Positions 22,832-34,173 of a stretch of DNA of 64,000 nucleotides are shown here, piece after piece. Source of the DNA: Melieria omissa (lineage: Eukaryota > Arthropoda > Insecta > Diptera > Ulidiidae); the NCBI GenBank assembly GCA_963971225.1, contig OZ020269.1:76174450-76238449 (forward strand). The letters run 5' to 3'. Position numbers and translations under genes: made by a program. A model generated the notes under the pieces. That model made no database searches. It saw only the letters and a program-made list of their open reading frames with translations, and had not been told where the DNA came from. Position 1 is the first letter of the stretch. Every line of letters begins with the position of its first letter.

Positions 22832-23017
22832 TCACCACATCAGGCAACAGTCAGGTGTGCACAGTATTTTCTGTTCAAATCCATAGTTCCAAGCCATAGT
22901 TTTCTTGGCAATAAAATTTTCCCAGGTGGCCGGGCGCTACAAAAATAACCCTAATGGAAGTTACCACCACATCAGGCAACAGTCAGGTGTGCACAGTATT
23001 TTTTGTTCAAATCCTTT
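22832..23017 (+). repeat. Two direct copies of a roughly 50-bp unit
   Basis: CACCACATCAGGCAACAGTC, followed by the same 30 further bases, occurs at 22832-22882 and 22967-23017. The 84 bp between are unrelated. No function is recognised. Confidence 0.6.
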
Positions 23018-23204
23018 CATTGCAGAAGGTCGCTCTTAAGCAAAACCTTCATAAGCGCCTTATCAATACGGTAAATATGTGCTTTTGCCTCAACTTAAAT
23101 TTAAATATAAAAGCGAAATAACACAGTTTTTAAATGTTTTATATTTCATTGTAAAGGGAAAATTTTCGCGTATAACTCATTTTTGGTACATATTAGAGTC
23201 CTGC

Positions 23205-23790
23205 ACGAGTATGCATTTTTGCTATTCGAAAACATTCAAATGCTTTTGAATAGAATACTTCACTTTATCTCTGCGGACCGGTCCGAATGAATACGAGTAC
23301 ATTTCTCTTCGAGTACGAGTAAGCTCCGAACAGAAACGAGTAGACGTACACTATTTATTCATATTCGCTCGAAGCGGGTAAACGAGCATAAAAGCATTCG
23401 AATAGTAGTATACACTGCTTCGAATATATTCGAATATACTCATTTTATTATTCCTAAGATTATTTAGAAATATTTATGTTATATATAAATATTTAGTAAT
23501 TTTTTATGCTACTTTCTTCAATAATTTTCATTTTGCGTATTAACTAATAAACCACTTCAACCGCAGCACAAGTATACACATGGAAAAGTGACATACTGCG
23601 CATAAAAATATTCGGTGAAACTGTTGATATTCGAATACTTCGCAAAGTTCTCGATTACCGAATACGAGCACTGCAGTGTTCGCTTTCACCGAATACGAAT
23701 AGAAACGAGAAGCGACGCTCGCTGGTTCTCGTTTCTATTCGTTTCGTTGTACCAAAGAATATGAAGTAATATAGAACGCGCATCTCATAC
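23205..23790. repeat. Low-complexity region rich in CGAATA/TATTCG
   Basis: Dozens of CGAATA, TATTCG and ACGAGTA words occur with inverted partners. The right border contains GAATATGAAGTAATATAGAA, which also borders the foldback-like element at 30870 and, inverted, 29425. It may be a decayed mobile element. There is no coding frame. Confidence 0.4.
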
Positions 23791-24004
23791 AAGCAAACGC
23801 GTTCTATGGCGGGTACTGCTGGTAGTACCCTCTGTTATTGACAGCAGAAATCTCTGTTACTAACAGCAGAAATCTCTGTAACTTCGGCGTAACATGTGAA
23901 TTGAAGTCGCTTCTGTACTCATTCGTATTCTCGCTGCTGTTGCGCCACTTGATAAACATGACGATGAACGCTGCTTTTGGTGTCGCGGGGAATAGCATTA
24001 TTAT

Positions 24005-24210
24005 TAGGGATCGGATTTATATGCAAATGCATATTTTTTTGGAGCTTCCGATTTGAGCGGGACCAAGACAGAAAATATTTTTATTGAAAAATATTAAGAA
24101 TGAGCTAACATACTTATGCACTGTATATTTGCATATGTTTGCATATTTTGCGTATTTTTGCATTTTTTGCACAGTTTTTGTATAGTTTTTGCATATAAAT
24201 CCGATACCTA
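24005..24210. mobile_element. 206-bp hAT-type MITE
   Basis: The ends are TAGGGATCGGATTTATATGC and the inverse of TAGGTATCGGATTTATATGC. The 8-bp TSD ATTATTAT lies at 23997-24004 and 24211-24218. The interior repeats TTTGCATAT-like words. There is no coding frame. Confidence 0.85.
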
Positions 24211-24916
24211 ATTATTATATTGGCAAACAAAAAAAAGTTAGCGGTATACTGTTTTGCGCTGTGCCGTGCAGGCGGGAGAGCATTGATGTTGTTGGTAATT
24301 GTTGCGTCGCTATTTCTGCTTTCTTTTTTATAATCACAAGCAAATTACAATTAGCAAAAAAAATGCATGAACTTGGTGTAGTAAAATATGGGTGCAAACA
24401 TGTTGCACAAGAGCGTTTATACTTAGTTATTTATTAAAAATATTATTGTAAGGTTTTATGTTTATTGTTTTACTTTCGTTTAAATTTATCTTTCATAAAT
24501 AATAATTTTTAATAAGAATTTTTGTATTTGCCAACAATTGTTTTCAATTTTCGTTCTTTCTAACTTCCTTTTTGCACAGCCCACATGCAGTGTTTTCGTA
24601 GAAGAACTAAAATAAGAAAATCTAAAATTTGGACTCTATGGTTACAGCACTCACCATGGAACCATTCAGGTGTAGCATTTTTACAAGATTGTAAAACGTG
24701 TGCCTTAATACCAATTTTTTCAGGTTCTGCTTCGAAGATTTTATGAAAAATTAAAATATGTTTTATGCATACATTCATTAGGGAATTGGAAGGAGCAAAA
24801 AGATTACCAAAATCAGAAATTGACTGATAATTTTTGTGAAAAATAAAAATTTCACTTGGAGCAGTCAAAACTGCATCCCTTTTTCTCAATTCGTCGCCGC
24901 ATTTTTCACAATTTAA

Positions 24917-25641
24917 GGGAAGGCTCCCCTGGATTTGGGCAAAAATAAGGCAAAGTTTGTAATTTTTTTGTGGGATAATGAAAAGGCGTACAAACTTCCG
25001 GTTTTGACTATTAAATTCGTCTATTATTTAGGAGTTTAAAAAGTTAAAAAACTTGATGAAATTCAAAATGGCGGCTACAAAATGGCGATTTCCGTAGGCC
25101 TCTGCGCGCCAAACATCGCTCGAGAACTGTAATCCTGCAGCCTCTTGTAGTGGACTGAAATCAAAAAGCATTGTCATTACTTAAAGATAACAAAATTGTC
25201 TGTGCATTGAACCAGACTCAAAAAATTGAAACGAAAAATTCTTGCACAATGAATATTTGAAGAAAAAAGTTAAATTTTTTGCACCTTTTTTTAATTTCAA
25301 CCACATCTAAAAATTAAAAATAAATAACTATTTATGCAAATTGTAGGTTCAAGGCATACAGAAAAATACATTCGAGCAGTTTTTAGATGAAGAAAATCGG
25401 ATCATTAGATCAAGTCCGGTGATTTCAGTTAGATTGGAAAAAATGGTTTCGAGATAAACGCGTTTGAAGCAAATTAGAGCAGTGGAGCGTCCCGTAGCGC
25501 GCGTGAGACAGGTGTGTTCTCCCATGAAAATACGCGTCGTATCAAAAAATGCTTTTACACACATATTCTACATATATGTAGCCTTCGTTTTATGCAAAAA
25601 AAAAAAACCATTTTTCGGTCCAAATCCAGGGGAGCCTTCCC
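24917..25641. mobile_element. piggyBac-type MITE (725 bp) in the P-like gene
   Basis: The ends are GGGAAGGCTCCCCTGGATTT and its inverse. TTAA lies on both sides (24913-24916, 25642-25645). Deleting the element with one TTAA joins the P-like frame PKL to NCEKCGDEL with no shift, which confirms the target site. There is no transposase frame. Confidence 0.88.
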
Positions 25642-26769
25642 TTAATTTAGGAATGATTTTGTACGCTACGTATCCAACAAAATACCTCATGGAAACCAGC
25701 TCTAAGTTAATATCTTTCGGATTACAAAAGGTGTCACCTACAAAATACGCCTCGTGCATCTCACTACTTAGATCAAGATTTTCCAGGATTTCATTGTCAT
25801 TATCATCGCCATTAGCCTGCAAAACATCCTCACTAAAAGAAGCGCTTGAAATTAAATTAGTCATTGAATCTTGCGTCTCTTCACAATTGGTAGAGGAGCT
25901 AAACTTTATTATTTTAAAGGCTAATAACCTGGCTAAGATATTATTAAGTTCGGCTACAGAGGGGTTACAGTTATTACCTCCTTTTTGCCTTAACACAGCA
26001 AACGTATTCTCCAACTTGTCCTGGTTAAAGGCCTTTGTCATAATACAAAACTTGTCCGAATTAACTTTTAATATTTCATCTAAAAGTAGAAGGACCGATT
26101 TTAAGGATAATTTCATGCCATCTAGGAAGAAAACTCGTTTTTTTCATCAACAAATTTCACTTCCTCTAGATAATATAAAAATGTTTGAATAAATGTGTGC
26201 GATTCTTTCTTAATCTGCAGAGCAGATCGGTAGCAGTTATCTGCATACAAAGATCCACTATTCATGCAATCAAATATTTGATCAATTTTTGCTATAAAAT
26301 CAGCTGTGGATAACGATAACGCCGGATACCTCTTGTGAGATTTTTTTAAATCCACTTATGTCTGAAATTGTTCTGATAGCAGTTTCAACTGTTTTACTGA
26401 ACACTTGAGTGGCAAATTTAACACGCATTTTTTCAAATGAATTTGGAAATATGTGTTGTCTAGTCAATTTTGGGCACATTTTGGTTTTACAATTTTCTTC
26501 CCTCTCCCAAAGCTCTTGAACTACTTTAAAGCTATCTAAACCATCAGGCGTTTTCAAATCGCATTTAAGCCAACCATTTCGCAATGACTTGATTAAATGT
26601 GGGAAATCGAACATGCAATAAATTTTTTGATTTTGAAATTGAAAGTATGGTTTCTCTATACATACGCCTAAGTCGGAGAAACACTTTCTATTAGAAGACC
26701 CCTGATCACAAACCAAAACGTTCACTACTATACCAAAATTGCTTAAAATTGTAAGATTTTCTTTAATTA

Positions 26770-27512
26770 TCAGGTGTACAACTTTGCTGCCGCCGTTTTT
26801 TTTCCAAAATTAAAAGCTTTATTGCGAAAAAGTGCTTACAGATGTATTATTCAAAGTATTGTCCGTCGCTAGCGACAACTTTCTCCCATCTTTCCGGCAA
26901 TTTTCGGATCCCGGCTCGAAAAAAGGAGTCCTCTTTTGACGCTATCCATGAAGCAATCCATTTTTCCAATTCTTCGAAGGATTGAAAATGTTGATCTGCC
27001 AGGCCGTGTGCCATCGAACGGAATAGGTGGAAGTCAGAAGGGGCGACATCTGGGGAATACGGCGGGTGGGGCAAGACTTCCCATTTCAGCGTTTCCAGGT
27101 ACTTTTTGACCACTTTTGCGACGTGAGGCCGAGCTTTGTCGTGTTGGAGGATGACTTTGTCATGTCGCTCTTGATATTTTTAAAACGTTGAAACCACTCC
27201 CGACACGTTCTTTCACTCAGAGCAGCATCACCGTAAGTTTCTGAGAGCATTCGATGCGCTTCAGCTGCATTTTTTTTCGAATTGTAACAGAAAAGTAAAA
27301 CTTCCCGCAAATGGCGAGAACTGGGCACATAAACGGACATTTTCGAGCGTGAATAATACGAAAACAAGAACAACTGTCACTGAAACGGCGATGACAATTC
27401 GTTAGGCACTGTCCACATTCACTTTAAAGGCATTACCATCCATGTATTTCAACCAGCCTCAGCCGGTACAGCCACCTATCGGAAAACGGCGGAAGCAAAG
27501 TTGTACACCTGA
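26770..27512 (-). mobile_element. mariner deletion derivative (743 bp)
   Basis: The inverted ends TCAGGTGTACAACTTTGCT lie at both borders and TA on both sides (26768-26769, 27513-27514). It sits within the P-like transposase gene. The transposase is internally deleted, so the element is non-autonomous. Confidence 0.88.
26847..27341 (-). pseudogene. mariner transposase with the middle deleted
   Basis: The minus-strand start is MSVYVPSSRHLREVLLFCYN near 27341, followed by AAEAHRMLSETYGDAALSER and CREWFQRFK: the N-terminal helix-turn-helix of mariner. The frame then breaks, and the C-terminal part reads VLPHPPYSPDVAPSDFHLF with the third catalytic Asp. It ends in RWEKVVASDGQYFE. The first two catalytic Asp regions are missing, so about half of the usual 345 residues is lost. 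It cannot be catalytic but might bind ends. Confidence 0.85.
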
Positions 27513-28599
27513 TATTTTTTCACAACGTATCTGCTGTTAATCCATTCTCTGGCACAAAATAGTTTAAAATTGAACACCAACTCGGGAACATGGACTTCAA
27601 CATAAATACACATACTTGCTTACCAATTTTTTTTGTTCTTTCGAAGCCTGTGCATTCAAATCCGTCAATTAAATCTAGTTTTTGATTGTATCGTTATTCT
27701 CTACGTATTGCCATTTCGTCCATTAAAAGAACCATATTATTTTCATTTTTTTCCTTCAACTCTAAGCACATCTTTTTAATGAATTCAAAAGCCACATTGT
27801 TGATACCGGGCTGAAGGAACTTTATTGGAGCCCACCGATTTAAGGTGCTGATATGTGGCAAATTGAAATTTAACTTATCTCTTAGGAAAGAATATGTTGA
27901 TTGTGAAATATAAAAAATATTTTGCGCTAAATATTTCACTTCGTCAGATTATTCTTTTGGCCGGGTGCTAAGTAAAAGTTTACAAAATGTTTTGGATTCG
28001 AAGTTGATATGTTTTAAAGAATCAATTGAATTTTTTAAAGTCTTTGAACAACAATTCTTGGATTTTAAAATAAAGCGCTTTTCTTTTCGCAATTTTTCGT
28101 TAATTTTTTGGAATTTTTTTAATAGGTCGCTGTATTTGTTTTTGTAATAATGGGTTATTAGTATAATTACTGTATACTATGTCATCATAACGTGGTCGTT
28201 TCAATGAAGAATCTGGTTCTAAAAATTCTTCATCCGAAATCTCATGATCTTCGTCTAAGTTTAAGGTTGGAATCGCATCCTTTTTTAGAAACCTTTTTCC
28301 TACATAAGTACTGGAGAAATGATTTTCACAAATATACAGTTTTCGGTTATAGTCGTCATAAGATATATTGCATTTTTCGCGCCAAATTTGGCCAAACACG
28401 AAATCAGCAGCGGGGAATCTAAATAATCTAAGATTCTCGCATTGTCGTCTCGATTTGTTGCAACTGCGAACACAACATTGAATTCCAGACGTTGAGGAAT
28501 TTCTATTTGTCTTAATATTTGTAGCCATATTGTAACAAGCCGAAACACAAAATAGAATTACAATGTTGGACAATGGCGTTAAAATACTTCTTAAAAAGG

Positions 28600-28968
28600 T
28601 TCAAAATTGGTATCAACCACGTCAATATATAAACAAATAATTTTACTTGGAATGCGCCACGTACAAATATTTGTAGAAATTTCAATTTGGATTCAAACAC
28701 GTCAAAAAAAAAAACCGCTGCAAAAGGTTCAAAATTGGTATCAACCACGTCAAAATATAAACAAATGATTTTACTTGGAACTCGCCACGTAAAAATATTT
28801 GTGAAAACTTCAAATTGGAATCAACCACGTCAAAAAAAACCGCTGCAAAAAATTCAAAATTGGTATCAACCACGTCAAAATATAAACAAATGATTTTACT
28901 TGGAACTCGCCACGTAAAAATATTTGTGAAAATTTGAAATTGGATTCAACCACGTCTAAATATTTGCA
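28600..28968 (+). repeat. Three tandem units of about 125-128 bp
   Basis: Units start at 28600, 28728 and 28853, each with TTCAAAATTGGTATCAACCA and later TCGCCACGTA (GCGCCACGTA in the first). They form the outer end of the left arm of the foldback-like element. A single inverted unit sits at 32288-32392 at the other end. Confidence 0.8.
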
Positions 28969-30065
28969 GGTTTTAAAAATCAATCAAAGCGCAGCATTTG
29001 AGCAAACAGCCATACACCACAAAGCTTCGATTGATAGTGACATTACAGCAATTTGTGCAGCAAAACCAAAAAAGCATACACACAATAAACGACAACAACA
29101 AAAACATTAGCGAATCCCGAGTCATCTTCGCTGAAACGATGCTTTGGTTCGTTGTTTGCTCTTTGCTTGCGCTTCGGCAAACAAGATCAAGAAACATACA
29201 TACATGCAAAAACTGATTGAGGGAACACTACGCTGCAACAACCACCATTTCAATGTACACGAGTGAAGCCGTTGCGAACAATAACATAGCTTTTTGCTGT
29301 TGTCCTACAAAAATCTAACAGAAAATGTTATGAACTTAACATTCTCAAATGCCGACGCTTCGCTCTTCCCGCTCGCATCATAACAGCCGAAAACACTTTT
29401 GTGCCGACATGAGCGTTCTATATTACTTCATATTCTTTCCCTGTGGGAAATCGGACTGGTCCAAGTCTAGTTTTTCAAATAGTCGCTTGACAGTCACATA
29501 TGACCTCAGAATCGACTCGTTTTCTTGTAGCAAACTCACCTTTTTAACATGGCGGTGTCCTAGGCGAGGGTCAATTGTCCCCGTCTGCATCCATTTGCAA
29601 CTAGTCCAAGGTTAGTCCGAAGCAACCAGTTGTCAAACCAGTTGAAAGCGACTAGTTTGCGAACTAGTTTATTCTGGATTAGATTTCTAACCACTCGGTT
29701 TTTATGGGGAAAATAAAACAGTGCATTTTTTAATTAATTATTTTATTTTATAAATATTTAAAAATAATAACAAAAAATTATCGCTAATAAAACAAGTATT
29801 GGTGCACGTAAATATGAACTTCGACTTATTGACACACTTCAGTCGAAACTGTTTGGGGTCTGACGCAGTTCAACATCCTGACTTCGCCTGCAATTAATAA
29901 AAAAAATAAATTAATTAATAAATAATTACATAAACATAATTACATAAATTTATTAATACATACCATTCGACTGCTGCTGCAATTCGTTGCTTCACGCAAC
30001 CACGCAAAATTCTAACTGAAATCATTCAAGACAAAACGTGCAAATCGAGCGAACTTCGAGTCATA

Positions 30066-30559
30066 AGCGGCCTTTAGACGGTCGCACATGTCCGCAATCA
30101 TGTGCGGCGCGACGAGAAGAATGACCGTGTAAACGTAAGAAATTCGTGTCGTCGTTTCAAAATTTTTTGATTTCTCTGTCGGCGCGACGCACATGTGCGA
30201 CCGTGTAAACGGCTGTGTGACACACATAGTGCATTTTTTCATTCGATCGGTGGACAGCGAGCAGTGAGGATGGCGTCGCAAAAAAATGAAATATTATGGA
30301 AGGAGTTCTTTGATGTGTATAGACACAATCCCGAACTGTGAAAAGTAAAAGGTGAAGAATATAAAAATTAAAAGAAACGCAGCATAGAGGTGCTTTTATG
30401 CAAATTTAAAGAAATTGATGCGAAAGCGCATACCATGCTGCTTCGTTGGCAGCAGCGAGACAACTGAAGTGTGCGCACATGTGTGACCGTGTAAACGCTC
30501 ATCGTACATTTCCCCCATCGCACATGATTGCAAACATTTGCGACCGTCTAAAGGCCGCT
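30066..30559 (+). mobile_element. PIF/Harbinger-type element (494 bp) with accessory-gene relic
   Basis: The ends are AGCGGCCTTTAGACGGTCGC and its inverse, with a 3-bp ATA duplication at 30063-30065 and 30560-30562. The interior holds a relic of the accessory gene and no transposase. Superfamily is inferred from TSD length and the accessory relic. Confidence 0.7.
30270..30475 (+). pseudogene. MADF/Myb-like accessory protein relic
   Basis: The frame from the ATG at about 30270 reads MASQKNEILWKEFFDVYRHN, stops at a TGA, and continues with KVKGEEYKN and, in another frame, KEIDAKAHTMLLRWQQRDN. This resembles the MADF/Myb-SANT-type DNA-binding partner of PIF/Harbinger transposases. Several stops and shifts make it dead. 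Confidence 0.55.
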
Positions 30560-31169
30560 ATAGAAACAGAAAGAAAGAAACATTTCTACGTTGTTGTTGT
30601 AACAAAAGCATCTCAAGATCAGCCGTAACAGAATAATGTTGATTATTTCACCTCTGTTTCGTCTTTCGTTTCGTTTCGTATTTTCATGTTTCTTCTCGCC
30701 TATGAACGCGCACGCAGAACGTGAACGATTAAACGCGAACTCGCCCACTTCTGCATCCGCTGACAGTCACTTGGACAACCAGTTGCCCAATTTACTACAA
30801 AAAACCAGTTGAAAGACCAATGAATTTTGGGAACTGGTTGTCTCAGGTCCGACAGGGTTGGTACAACCAAAGAATATGAAGTAATATAGAACGCGCATGT
30901 GGGCACAAAAGTGTTTTCGGTTGCTATGATGCGAGCGGGAAGAGCGAAGCGTAGGCATTTGAAAATGTTAGGTTCATAACATTTTCTGTTAGATTTGCGT
31001 AGGACAACAGCAAAAAGCTATGTTATTGTTCGCAACGGCTTCACTCGTGTACATTGAAGTGGTTGTGTTGCAGCGTAGTGTTCGCTCAATAATTTTTTGC
31101 ATGTATGTTTCTTGATCTTGTTTGCCGAATCGCAAGCAAAGAGCAAACAACGAACCAAAGCATCGTCAT

Positions 31170-32092
31170 CAGCGTTGCCGTTTTGGTTATTTTAAACCAA
31201 AAATAGTTACGTTTATTTTTGCAAATAGATTTTGGTTATTTGGTGATTTTTGATCCCATTTGGTTATTTTATAGAACATTGCCCACTGATGACAAAATGT
31301 ATCTTTTAGAATATAGCACACTGATATAAAATGTATCTTAAATATCAATGAGCACAATATTTTTGGGAGTGACAATAATATTGATACTGATTGATAGTGG
31401 CAACTCATAGTCATTGCTTTTTCTTGTAAAAGAGTAAGCAGCATTTTTTAAATCGATAACTACAGTCGTGTCTGGATATAGTGAACTAATTATTGCAAGG
31501 CCTGTTCACAGTATTGAGGTTGTTCACAATATCAAGGTTAGAATTTTTGTTCAAAAACTAGTTTTATTTGCTCAAACTACACTCTGTGTATATAAATTTA
31601 AAATATCATTAAAATAAAAATTAAAAACCGTACTTTTAACCACAATCGGTTTGCACTCGACAAAAAACATAGCCACTAAGGTCAAGAAACAGCTGATTTT
31701 GTGACAATCAACAGCAAAAATACAAATTAGGGGAATATCCCCTTTAATTTTTGATTCATTCTTGTGTTTTTTGTTGCTTTTTGCTTGAAATTGCGTTCAG
31801 AATTTTGTTCACTGTTTAGAGGTTTTCGTTTGTTCACTATTTAGAGTACTTCATGTAAAAATTTGGGTGTTAGCTATATCGAGGTGTTCACTATATAGGG
31901 TGTTCACTGTACCCAGACACGACTGTATGTTTTAAAAGAATCAACAACATTTTTTTGCGACTACTTTTTGTAAAAGTATTGTTGTTTTGTAAAAGTAAAG
32001 TAGTTGTTTATGTCAAATAAATATTTTGTTACATTTTGGTTATTTTTATTTTTGTTCCTGGTTATTAATTTGTTTTTCTTGTGGCAACGCTG
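31170..32092. mobile_element. hAT-type element (923 bp) in the foldback right arm
   Basis: The ends are CAGCGTTGCCG and the inverse of CAGCGTTGCCAC. An 8-bp TSD, ATCGTCAT, lies at 31162-31169 and 32093-32100. Near both ends are repeated TTTTGGTTATTT words. No transposase is present. It contains a pogo-like MITE. Confidence 0.87.
31463..31925. mobile_element. pogo/Tc1-type MITE (463 bp)
   Basis: The ends are CAGTCGTGTCTGG and its inverse. TA flanks both sides (31461-31462, 31926-31927). Repeated GTTCACT.TAT words lie near both ends. There is no coding frame. Confidence 0.87.
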
Positions 32093-32479
32093 ATCGTCAT
32101 CATCGTTTCAACGAAGATGACTCGGTATTCGCTAATGTTTTTGTTGTTGTCGATTGTTGCGTGTATGCTTTTTTGTGTCGGCAGATTGTTTTTGCTGCCC
32201 AAATTGCTATCATATTTCTATCAATCGAATCTTTGTGGTGTATGCCTTTTTGATGGCCAACGCTTTGATTGATTTTAAAATTTGGTGGTTGATCCCAATT
32301 TAAAATTTTTACAAATATTTTTACGTGGCGAGTTCGAAATAAAAATATTTGTTTATATTTTCACATGGTTGATTACAAGTTTGAGAATATGGGAAAACTA
32401 CGAAAAAAATTAACTGATGGCTATATTGACTTCAAAATTCATAAAAACACTTGAAATCAAAAATAATTAGATACGTGTT

Positions 32480-32689
32480 TGTTATGTCGGAACAGTGGCA
32501 ACTACGACGAGTTGGGCACGTTGGCAGCACTGATCGAAACCGATTCGAATGACGCCGAAGAAGTAACGGCGATTTGGTGCGAAGAAGGGACAAGAGAACG
32601 GACAGGCAGAAGCGGCGGTCGTGGCGGTTGAGCTCGTGTTGTATTGTTGGATATATTCGGAAAAATAAAAAATAAATTTGGACAGTACA
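32480..32689 (+). repeat. 5' LTR of gypsy A (210 bp)
   Basis: It starts TGTTATGTCGG and ends GGACAGTACA. The AATAAAAAATAAA stretch at about 32662-32676 is a likely polyadenylation signal region. It has one copy of a roughly 71-bp unit that is present twice in the 3' LTR. Confidence 0.88.
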
Positions 32690-32712
32690 ACTTCAAGTGT
32701 GGGGTGACAACG

Positions 32713-34173
32713 ATGGACTACTTAAAGATGTCGAAGCGACAGTTAGCGGAGCTGATGAACGCCGACGGAGTGGTCTTCGACGAACAATGGGCGCTGCCTC
32801 AACTGCGGGCGTTCTACGCGGAGCACCGCCAGTTGGCTGCTCAGAACGAGAGAAGTAGCGGAGCCAACGACGGTGACGACGGCCAACCGAAGCACGATGA
32901 CCAGTTTGTTCGCGAGTTGGTACAGCTTGAGAAGAAGCGCCGGTTGTTGCAACTTCGGCGTGAAGTCGCCGAGTTGGAAGGCGATTTACGGATCGATGCT
33001 GTTAATGTGACACGTGCACCGGTGCGCAGCTTAATCGACGAGGCTGAGCCAGTAGTGGAGCCTCAGCAGGCGCCGCCATTTTATCGACGCTTCGACTTTT
33101 CGGAGATTGAAGGCACTATTGCACCGTTTACTGGCGACGATTCGTATGCTATCGAAAAGTGGATTTCTGATCTGGAAAATATGGTGCCACCGGCGCAATA
33201 CGGAGAAAACTTTACGCTTTTGAGCGCGCGGAAATTGATGGCTGGTACCGCCAAAACATGGCTGCGCACAATTGTCGCTCGCACTTGGCGGGAATTGCGG
33301 GCCGCAATGCTTGAGCAATTCCATCGCTCGTATACACTGACAGACATATTGCATGAGTTGGGTCAAATCGAGTACGATCCGAGGCTGGGATTGAACAATT
33401 ACGTCATTCGGATGAAGGAGGTAGCTGCACGCAGCTCAGTGATCGACCACGACGAGTTGCTGAACTTAATAAGAGGCGGACTGAGGGACAAGTCGGCGCG
33501 TATGTCCATAATATTTGGGGCCAGAACACTGGACGAGCTGCGGAACGTCGCAGCCGATTACGACCGAGCGCGGCGAGATGCGGTCGCTACGGGTGGCGTT
33601 GTTAAAAAGCCGACACCGACGGGAAAATTGGCAGGGAATACGCCGAAGATAACGGCCGAAGTGCGCTGTTATAACTGCCTTGAACTAGGCCACATCTCGC
33701 GCAACTGTCCGAAGCCGAGACGACAAAATCCGGGTAGCTGCTTTCGATGCGGCGGCGCAGACCATTTAATCAGCAGTTGCCCACAACGTGCGCCACCACG
33801 TCAGGTTGCGCTGGTGGCTGAGGGTGCGGCCGAACAAGCTGATGTTGACATCGGTGGATTGACGGCTGAATTGGCCGCAACAGGACTGGTGAGTGTCGCT
33901 TTTAAAATTGGTGAAAAAATGTGTGCATGTCCTGAACGATTGCCGTCTTTGTTTGACACAGGGAGTCCCGTAAGCTTTATTCGCCGGTCTGTGGTGCCAT
34001 GTGAATTGAGTGAAAACCCTTTGACCTATTCGCAGTACAAGGGAATTGGTGATGTGAAATTGTTTACCTATGGCCGAGTGCCGATTGAAATTGAATTTGG
34101 AAGTCGAATTAAGTCGATTAATATTTTTATAATTGCGGATGACGTGTTGCCCATACCCATACACATGATTTGA
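32713..34173 (+). CDS. Gag-protease polyprotein of gypsy A
   Basis: The start is the ATG at 32713 (MDYLKMSKRQLAELMNADGV), just inside the 5' LTR and in frame with no upstream competitor of the family. Residues roughly 60-105 are acidic/basic and coiled-coil-like. The capsid-like region follows (FSEIEGTIAPFTGDDSYAI to about 290). Two zinc knuckles are at about 318-331 (CYNCLELGHISRNC) and 343-356 (CFRCGGADHLISSC). An aspartic protease motif, LFDTGSPVSF, is at about 413. Gag and protease share one frame. It ends at 34171-34173, where a frameshift cuts the protease from RT. Gag packages RNA and the protease processes the polyprotein. Confidence 0.85.
   Translation: MDYLKMSKRQLAELMNADGVVFDEQWALPQLRAFYAEHRQLAAQNERSSGANDGDDGQPKHDDQFVRELVQLEKKRRLLQLRREVAELEGDLRIDAVNVTRAPVRSLIDEAEPVVEPQQAPPFYRRFDFSEIEGTIAPFTGDDSYAIEKWISDLENMVPPAQYGENFTLLSARKLMAGTAKTWLRTIVARTWRELRAAMLEQFHRSYTLTDILHELGQIEYDPRLGLNNYVIRMKEVAARSSVIDHDELLNLIRGGLRDKSARMSIIFGARTLDELRNVAADYDRARRDAVATGGVVKKPTPTGKLAGNTPKITAEVRCYNCLELGHISRNCPKPRRQNPGSCFRCGGADHLISSCPQRAPPRQVALVAEGAAEQADVDIGGLTAELAATGLVSVAFKIGEKMCACPERLPSLFDTGSPVSFIRRSVVPCELSENPLTYSQYKGIGDVKLFTYGRVPIEIEFGSRIKSINIFIIADDVLPIPIHMI

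Larger units (their letters stand above)
24560..28528 (-). pseudogene. P-superfamily (THAP9-like) transposase gene, broken by two insertions
   Basis: The start is the ATG at 28526-28528 (MATNIKTNRNSSTSG). Residues about 15-85 are a THAP zinc finger: CVRSCNKSRR, FRFPAADF, IWREKC, YICENHF and DAIPTLN give the C2CH ligands and the AIPT end. Later pieces: IFYISQSTYSFLRDKLNFNL and VLLLMDEMAIRRE (27694-27939), VNVLVCDQGSSNRKCFSDLG and FDFPHLIKSLRNGWLK (26300-26725), and RYFVGYVAYKIIPKL (25640-25710) joining LRKRDAVLTAPSEIF (24560-24889). These follow P-element transposase order. A mariner (26770-27512) and a TTAA MITE (24917-25641) interrupt it, and there are also stops and shifts. It would bind element ends and cut DNA. 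P terminal repeats were not found. Confidence 0.78.
28600..32392. mobile_element. Foldback-like element with long inverted arms
   Basis: The left arm (28600 to about 29445) and right arm (about 30855 to 32392) are inverted copies. For example, CATGTATGTTTCTTGATCTT and GTAGGACAACAGCAAAAAGC on the right match the left arm inverted near 29180 and 29300. Outer ends hold repeats with a TTGGTATCAACCACGTC phrase. The right arm is interrupted by a hAT (31170-32092). The central spacer (29446-30854) holds a Harbinger MITE and CCAGTTG-rich sequence. There is no transposase frame. Outer TSDs were not resolved. Confidence 0.6.

Noticed and set aside
28600..28968. CRISPR-like or satellite array
   Set aside because: Units are about 125 bp with no constant-repeat/variable-spacer pattern and lie in a eukaryotic mobile element.
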